Positions 58,236 to 64,000 of a DNA stretch of 64,000 bases are shown piece after piece (within the stretch, counting starts at the first letter, position 1; each line of letters opens with the position of its first letter). The notes below the pieces were generated by a model, which searched no databases, had not been told where the DNA came from, and saw only the letters and a program-made list of their open reading frames with translations. A program made the position numbers and the translations under genes. The DNA is taken from the NCBI RefSeq assembly GCF_016086655.4, contig NC_052138.2:11222001-11286000 (forward strand), written 5' to 3'. Source of the DNA: Lepeophtheirus salmonis (taxonomy: Eukaryota > Arthropoda > Copepoda > Siphonostomatoida > Caligidae).

Positions 58236-58336
58236 ATGGGTGTTTGTGATGTAAAGATACCTGTCGCTCTGGAAGGCCAATCATCGAAAATGTGGATAAA
58301 ATAACGGAATTAATCGAGCCCGACTGTTATAAATAA
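58236..58336 (+). pseudogene. mariner transposase N-terminal relic (right, plus strand)
   Basis: On the plus strand: DVK (one frame), then TCRSGRPIIENVDKITELIE and PDCYK before a stop. This is the same linker segment as the neighbouring relic (PRSG.PI..N.D.I.E) but pointing the other way, so the two fragments are head to head about 30-50 bases apart. Only about 30 codons survive. Confidence 0.75.
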
Positions 58337-59279
58337 ACATTGTAGTTAAAGTTATACACTTTTGGAATATACCTTTTACATTTGACGTATCAACTTTCTT
58401 TAAGCAATATTTTAATAAGTGCATTATTTCAAGAAAAATAAACTATCACTAAGACTTTGACTGATGATCACCGTTCGTCTTAATAGACTTTGGCAATGTC
58501 CTTCAAATGATTTTTGATGAACTGAATGGATCCGTTTGGCCAGTATTTTTTTTATCTTGATTTTTGTTCAATATGTTTTTTTTTTTGTTAACGCACGTCA
58601 TATTTATATAGTTCGGTGTTGGAATTTAAAATGATTATCAAGGTTATTGGATTATATTTCGACTATGTTTGTATATTCGAATAGAATTTGCGATAAATCC
58701 GTTGATTCTTAAAGGTATTTTGTTAAATACATATGATTAATCCATTTCTTCTCAGGATCTCTAAAAAACATGCGGAAACTCCTTTGTGCAACGTGTGACA
58801 AAATTGTTTTTTGTTTGTTAAAGTGGCGTATTGAGTCATAAAATATATTGTATTTTGGGATTACATGAACGAGTTTTAGATGTGATATTAATGTGCTGTC
58901 ATGTGCATAAGCGTAGGATATGGGAATTTTTGAGAGGGACAACATCAATTTTGTCTGAACATTAGTTACTAATTTAATTCAAAATTTGGAACTATGATTT
59001 TTTTAATTTTAAAATTTATTAACTTAATGTTTTTTTTTATTATGTAAAAGCTATTTCTTTGGAAAAACTTTTTTTAAATTACGTTTCTGTAATTTTTTTA
59101 TTTGAATATATTCATTTCATTTTTAATTTTGAAAATATAAATAAATATTCGATTGCCGAATATTTTTTGGTTTGCCTTTTTGAATTTAAGTCCATGGTAG
59201 GATCCCGGGTGAATTAGGAATCAAGTTCATTAATTATTAATTGAAACCCAAGGACCATGTTTTAGTCAATGTATCCCCC
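58337..59279. other. No recognisable feature
   Basis: The minus frame 58709-58948 is unassigned. AT-rich. Confidence 0.45.
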
Positions 59280-59418
59280 CCTCTAGGTTGTGGCGGAAGT
59301 TGCTGCAGACGATTTGAATGTACTCAGCACTCATGGAGGACAAGACCTTGTTGAAGGAGGTCTTCAGGGCGCGGGTGCTGCTGTGGCGTCTCCTGTAGGT
59401 TTTGAACTCCATGTGCAT
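59280..59418 (-). pseudogene. Tc1-like transposase C-terminal scrap
   Basis: GC-richer than its surroundings. The minus strand is open for 45 codons: MEFKTYRRRHSSTRALKTSF, NKVLSSMSAEYIQIVCSNFR, HNLE. The layout (a TRALK.S segment, then W/L-S-S-M, Y-I, C..FR..LE) is that of the last helices of Tc1 transposases. The plus frame over the same bases (MAEVAADDLNVLSTHGGQDL) is the alternative but has no family resemblance. No terminal repeats found. Confidence 0.55.
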
Positions 59419-59428
59419 CTAGATGGAA

Positions 59429-60378
59429 TAGTCGATAATTATTTTTTTTTTTTTTTTTTTGTGTATAATATATAAACCAAATAAAGAATTATACAAAAAA
59501 AATAATAACCAAAATTTTATAGTATCAAAATATGTCATATACGTACCACATCGAGGGTAAAAACATACTGAACCACGGTACAATTTCGTACCGTACCAGC
59601 CAACCGTAGTGCCAATGTACTGGAGGACCACGGACTAATTAATGAAATATCCGTGTGTTTTTTTTTTCAAACTCGGTTTTAATTCATATTAAACATATAT
59701 TTCTTATTAATATTTTATCAACATAGAGCTGTTGTACTCAAGTCTGGGCTCGATCTCCGAACAAGGTGGACTTGAATACAGCTCTCTCAATTATTGAGTG
59801 TTTAGTCAGTTTGACAATTTTCTATAAAGTATAGTAAAATGCTCCTTAACGAAAGATAAATACATGAGTACCTTAGTGGATTTTCTATTCTGTTATATTC
59901 CATATGGACTCCGTGATAAGTTGAATAGGTGTAACATATGTCGTGGATACATACATATGTATATTCCCAAAAAAATCCCAAAAGGTCACAAAAGAAATTT
60001 ACATTATTCCAACAGAAAATAAGAAAGTTGATTAAATCCCCATTCATCTCAACGTTTTCAAAAGAGCCTTAAATATCATGTACATGAAAACATGTGCACA
60101 AAGAGTCCAAAAAGGTCTCAAAAATCCTTTTATGTACTTTTTTATACACATCATGGGTGATTAATGAGTTACAAATCTTCATCCTTTTAAATGTACATAA
60201 ATGATTTTTTATATCACACAAAAGATTTTCGTAATGATGTTCAAACTCTTGGCTACAGAATGCTTGATTACCTCATCGACTGTTTTTATAGGATATTATG
60301 TTCTTAAATTAATGTCCTATGGAAATACCATGTTATACTCTTCATAAACCCTTCATCAAATAATATGTTGGTATATGT
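59429..60378. other. No recognisable feature
   Basis: T-run of 19 at 59442-59460. Frames on the minus strand at 59419-59631 and 59802-60047 are not gene-like. Confidence 0.45.
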
Positions 60379-60560
60379 TATGTAAAGTTGCGACTTGTAT
60401 AAACAAATTATTCAATTTGCAAACAAAAAATGAGACGAATAATTTTAAATAAAGGATTTACAGTACTTGGGATGAAGATAATACAATAATTGAAACTTCC
60501 ATGGATGAACAATATATTAATGGTGTAATTTTTGGCAATTTTATAACAAATTAACTGATC
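60379..60560. repeat. Family E repeat
   Basis: GTAAAGTTGCGACTTGTATA, AAACAAATTATTCAATTTGC, AAAAAATGAGACGAATAATT, TACAGTACTTGGGATGAAG. See 24893 and 37520. Confidence 0.5.
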
Positions 60561-60579
60561 CCTCCTCATATACTATAAT

Positions 60580-60988
60580 TAGTGCTGGATCGTTCTAAAA
60601 AAACTGGATTCTTCTGAGCCTGGTCATTATAAAATTTGTCAGTCAAAAGTCTTATCGGTATTTTATGACAACTACACTATCCAAAACGACTTAATTGCAG
60701 ACTACATCACTTTAGATGGGGAAGTTTCTTCATAACCCCTTTCAAAGAGACAAGATACCTGAAGTTTAAAGTAGTGAGTGTTTGGCTCGAACTCATTATT
60801 ATACATTCTAGCTATAATTCACTATTTTCTATGGTTTTATATAATCTTCAATCCTAGTTCAGTGGGAAGTAAATAAAAAGATAGCTGTTACTGAAGGACC
60901 AACTAATCGGTCCTTCGGACCGGTGAAAAGGATCGAACCGATAAAAATAATAATGAAAGGGGGGAGTCAAAGGACCGATTCAACACAA
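60580..60988. mobile_element. CGGTC-type hAT MITE
   Basis: Left TAGTGCTGGATCGTTC; right, read inward, TTGTGTTGAATCGGTCCTTT. The flanks ACTATAAT (60572-60579) and ATAGTAAT (60989-60996) agree at 5 of 8. The interior has CGGTCCTTCGGACCG (60909-60923). Confidence 0.6.
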
Positions 60989-61868
60989 ATAGTAATTAAT
61001 ATAATTGTGATGCTATTGTTTATCTCATATAATTTTATCTCTTATTCCTAATTTTGAATTACGCCCGGTTAAAACTCAATTTTCTGTTTGAATACCCTTT
61101 TGACTTAGTCCTTGAAATAATACATAGTCGACATCGTCTTTTTATTACTTAATTAGTATGATACTTTAGAGATAAAGAGCAGTTGTTGTGATTGACTTAC
61201 TACCATATGGTTTTGAGTCCTTTTTATCCTTCTCTCGATGAAGAATGGTTCCTGGATAGAATACAATTAAGGACGTGCTAACATCAAAAATATTCGTAAA
61301 TGGGTAAAAATCATTATCAAGGACCATTCCTAAACAAAATTATATATATATTGTCTTACACGACATAATAATAATTTAGTGTGAAAGTAAGGGTCCAGAT
61401 GTCATGTTGCATGTACAAAAGAGGTGTCAGATGGCTCTGATAAAGTATACCTTAAGTAGCCTACTCCAATAATAATGACTGAAAAAGAAGGAGATGATTT
61501 AAATAGAATAGAGTGGTCGTACATTTTATTTAATCAAATACTTGTTATTTAGCTACTGATGGAAGGATGAAGTTTCTCTCTTTGATAAAATGTCAGCATG
61601 GTTGGTTATATTGGTCGTCTTGGGAACCTAAACAACCATATTTTTTAGGCATAAAACCCTTTATGCATCCAGGTGAAGGAAAATGGTGAATTACTACTAT
61701 TTTATATCTTTGGAATTCAAAATGGATTGATAAATAAAAGGACATAAAGTTTACTTCTATCAAATAAGATTCTCTCATATGCCTAGTTTTGTTATATATC
61801 AAAGGAGAATTGTATATGTTTTAAAAATATGTAATAATACATTACATTCTCATTAACCTGGCGTTGAT

Positions 61869-62052
61869 CAGTGACTCCGAACTACAACTCCACTAGGTCA
61901 TCAAGAAATGTCTTTTTTAAAAGAAAAATTATAAAGAAATGTTACATATACTAAATCCTATTTCCAAATATTCAGGCAAAATTAGTTGCACCCCCATTAA
62001 AAAAATATATATGCCTAGGAGCTCTGTAGTAATAAAAGGTTGTGAAACACTA
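61869..62052. mobile_element. Possible hAT MITE
   Basis: The right end, read inward from 62052, TAGTGTTTCACAACCTTTTA is a common hAT terminus (CAGTGTTTCTCAACC). The left candidate CAGTGACTCCGAACTAC is weaker, and the flanking octamers agree only 4 of 8. Confidence 0.35.
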
Positions 62053-62670
62053 GGGTACACAATAAAGTGAATAATATATTTGCAAGAAAAATAAATTTTT
62101 CTCTAATTGTCCTACTACTTTTTGCTACCTAGATACTTGATTTAATTCTCATGCACAGTTTTTTTTTTTTTTTTTTATCAAAGAGTTTTTTAAATCATGT
62201 TTTTATGGGTTTTTTTAAATCTTGAAAGTCATTTGAAGATTTTTCTTTAATATTAATTTGAAAATTTTCTCATTTTATTGAATAAATATATTAAGTCTAG
62301 GCCCCAAGATGACATCATTTCAGCTTATGATGTAATCTATGACACAAGTAAAAACGCATAAGATTGCAGTTTTATTCTTCAATGAGTATTCGTACATTTT
62401 TGTTGGATAAGAAGTACACAAATCCATTAAATTAGGTACAATAATTGGTGACAAATAGTTTAGTATGAGCGTAGTAATGTTACATATATTATGGGTAATA
62501 AAATAATGATGAATATACTACAAATGATGAGTAAGCGCCGATGGGCAAATATGAGTTTTTATCTGATGGAACTTATCATCAATTACGTCATGGTACTTAT
62601 TTCATTAAGTAAATCGGAGCATTTATGTTTCACCGTATTATATAAGAAATGAGAAAAACTAAAATAAATA

Positions 62671-62702
62671 ACAGACACTGCGGGAAGGCCCGCAGTGTCT
62701 GT
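62671..62702. repeat. Perfect 14 bp inverted repeat, 4 base loop
   Basis: ACAGACACTGCGGG (62671-62684), loop AAGG, CCCGCAGTGTCTGT (62689-62702). The right arm belongs to the transposase reading frame; the left arm is its inverted copy, at the point where homology to other transposases stops. Confidence 0.9.
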
Positions 62703-62846
62703 AATTCAAACACCAAGGTTCTCAAAGCTACTATAATCCAGCACTGGGACTCCATGACAGAGGACTACATCCACAGCGGGAGCCTAGCCTTCCACCAACG
62801 CCTGGAACACATCATTGCTGCTAAGGGTGGCTACATTAATGATTAA
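62676..62846 (+). pseudogene. Tc1-like transposase C-terminal relic
   Basis: An open frame gives KARSVCNSNTKVLKATIIQH, WDSMTEDYIHSGSLAFHQRL, EHIIAAKGGYIND and stop at 62846. It matches the tail at 38096-38280 position by position (KA..., W/R-DS-S/T-ED-Y/F-I, F...LE.II.AKG). Only the last 55 or so codons remain, without stops, so it is either young or fortuitously open. The break coincides with the hairpin at 62671-62702. No terminal repeat identified. Confidence 0.82.
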
Positions 62847-64000
62847 GAGAGTTCTATCACACATCTATTTATAATATTCATTTTGTTGAAATTATATTTG
62901 TTAATTAATAAATTACTTGTTGAATTTTAATATTCAAAGTGTTCAAATATTAAAGGACCACCCAGTCAATGGGATCTGCGTTTGGGACTATAGGAAACAT
63001 TTTATAGTATAATATTTTGTCAAAAACAGCTTACTTTACGAGCAATAATTGTCAAATTGTAATAAAATTATAAATTATTTAGAGGACTTTTAAGAATTCT
63101 TATTTTTTACAACATCCTACCTATATGTATAAAATATGTTATAAGTTATACGCATTCATGTATGCCTATTTAAAATATGCACATGGTCGGTCATAGTAAT
63201 TAAAACCTGCATACCTCTACCTATGCAGTCTAGCTCATTAGTTAATTCAATATTATAGATTTTAAAAGGAGCTCCTACATATGTACACATTAAGTCCTGA
63301 CTTTTTTGAAACTAATTTAGAAGACATTATACCGGGTGTTACATTATTAGTATCTTCCGATTTAGGCCTTATGAAGGCTAGTCACAGGATTGTTGTGAAA
63401 GATGCTGTAAAATATTTATAACATTAACTATGATATCAATTTTGATCTTATGAATAATATATTTCCGTCAATATCCGGGTCACTATTCAATCATCATTGG
63501 CATGCATGATTTGGAATTAATAAGGCCCCTTGCATATTTTGAATGATCTGTAGATTCATGGATGTACAATTGATTGGTTTGTTTGTGAACTTTTTTGATT
63601 TTGGATTACGGGTGGTGTGGAAAAGTTGCCTTGGCGTATGAAAATAATCATTATAAAATTTCATTGTTCTACGATTTCATTTACAGATCTGGTACATTCT
63701 GTTCAAAGTTTTTAAAATTGGTATTTTTTTCCTTATTTTTTGATATACCCACATACCGGAATTATAAAAACAAAACAGCTAATAGATAATAATAAAGTCT
63801 ACAAATAATATTTTATTGATTTTTTCCTTAATACCAAGCACCTGTTTTAATGCATTCCAATGAATAATTTAAGGGCTAATACATTCAAAAGTTGATTTCA
63901 TCAAATTGATGCGTGAAATTCCAATAGCATGAAAGAAAAATATATTATTTTGATAAATATCTTGTAAATGACTTGCACTTAATATTTACTAAATTTCATA
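62847..64000. other. No recognisable gene
   Basis: TACCGGGTGTTACATT at 63331 resembles the left end of the 38041 Tc1 element (TACCGGGTGTATATC) but stands alone. The plus frame 63595-63789 is unassigned. Confidence 0.4.

Noticed and set aside
59290..59475. Plus-strand frame MAEVAADDLNVLSTHGGQDL as a host exon
   Set aside because: The minus strand reads better as a Tc1 C-terminus, and the plus frame runs on into a poly-Phe homopolymer.
63331..63350. TACCGGGTGTTACATT as a Tc1 end
   Set aside because: Solo ten-base match to the 38041 end with no partner or transposase in range.
1..64000. CRISPR array, prokaryotic operon, integrated virus or tRNA cluster
   Set aside because: No regularly spaced short repeats, no ribosome-binding/operon structure, no viral proteins and no cloverleaf-forming sequence with tRNA box motifs were seen on either strand.

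Overview
This window looks like gene-free, repeat-saturated DNA from an AT-rich animal genome (about 70% A+T by eye). I found no complete gene, no convincing multi-exon gene, no tRNA or rRNA gene and no prokaryotic gene organisation. The coding traces I recognise are decayed transposases (mariner, Tc1 and hAT types) with stops, frameshifts and deletions. Their mix, and the style of the Tc1 C-termini (WDSMTEDYIHSG... and ...IIAAKGG), resemble what I recall from sea-louse copepods such as Lepeophtheirus. That assignment is an inference from memory.

Layout. 1-6.4 kb: 3' end of a mariner, a small hAT MITE, a deleted Tc1 element with both terminal repeats, a tandem repeat and copy 1 of a long dispersed repeat. 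7.6-11.4 kb: copies of a repeat carrying TGACGTCA palindromes, a 117-126 bp tandem duplication and a CGGTC-rich hAT element. 12-21.4 kb: a long-inverted-repeat element split by a Harbinger-like element, four GGGG-capped A/T-rich elements (family A), a 170 bp near-perfect palindrome, a hAT MITE with an 8 bp target duplication, and a hAT relic that keeps the transposase N-terminus. 22-31 kb: a 185 bp duplication, a deleted mariner with both ends, another family A element, a Tc1 relic, a Tc1-type MITE and a second long-inverted-repeat element. 32-43 kb: CGGTC-type hAT pieces, a hAT element with a family A element nested in it, copy 2 of the long dispersed repeat carrying a Tc1 element and a foldback element, and a repeat pair in which one copy is split by family A. 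43-64 kb: more family A and hAT remnants, a mariner with a D-to-E change at a catalytic position, a head-to-head pair of mariner N-terminal relics, and Tc1 C-terminal scraps, one with a perfect 14 bp hairpin at its break.

The most distinctive element is family A: about ten copies of roughly 260-650 bp with ends close to CAGGGGCGTCCGCAGGA, a G-rich cap on one side, a C-rich cap on the other and an A/T homopolymer core. Five copies have 5 bp target-site duplications (two exact, three with one mismatch). Two interrupt repeats whose uninterrupted relatives are also in the window, so the empty sites can be read directly. The nesting of families gives a relative order of transposon activity. Apart from possible regulatory motifs (a nuclear-receptor half-site cluster near 42.2 kb and an excess of TGACGTCA) I see no host gene function here.
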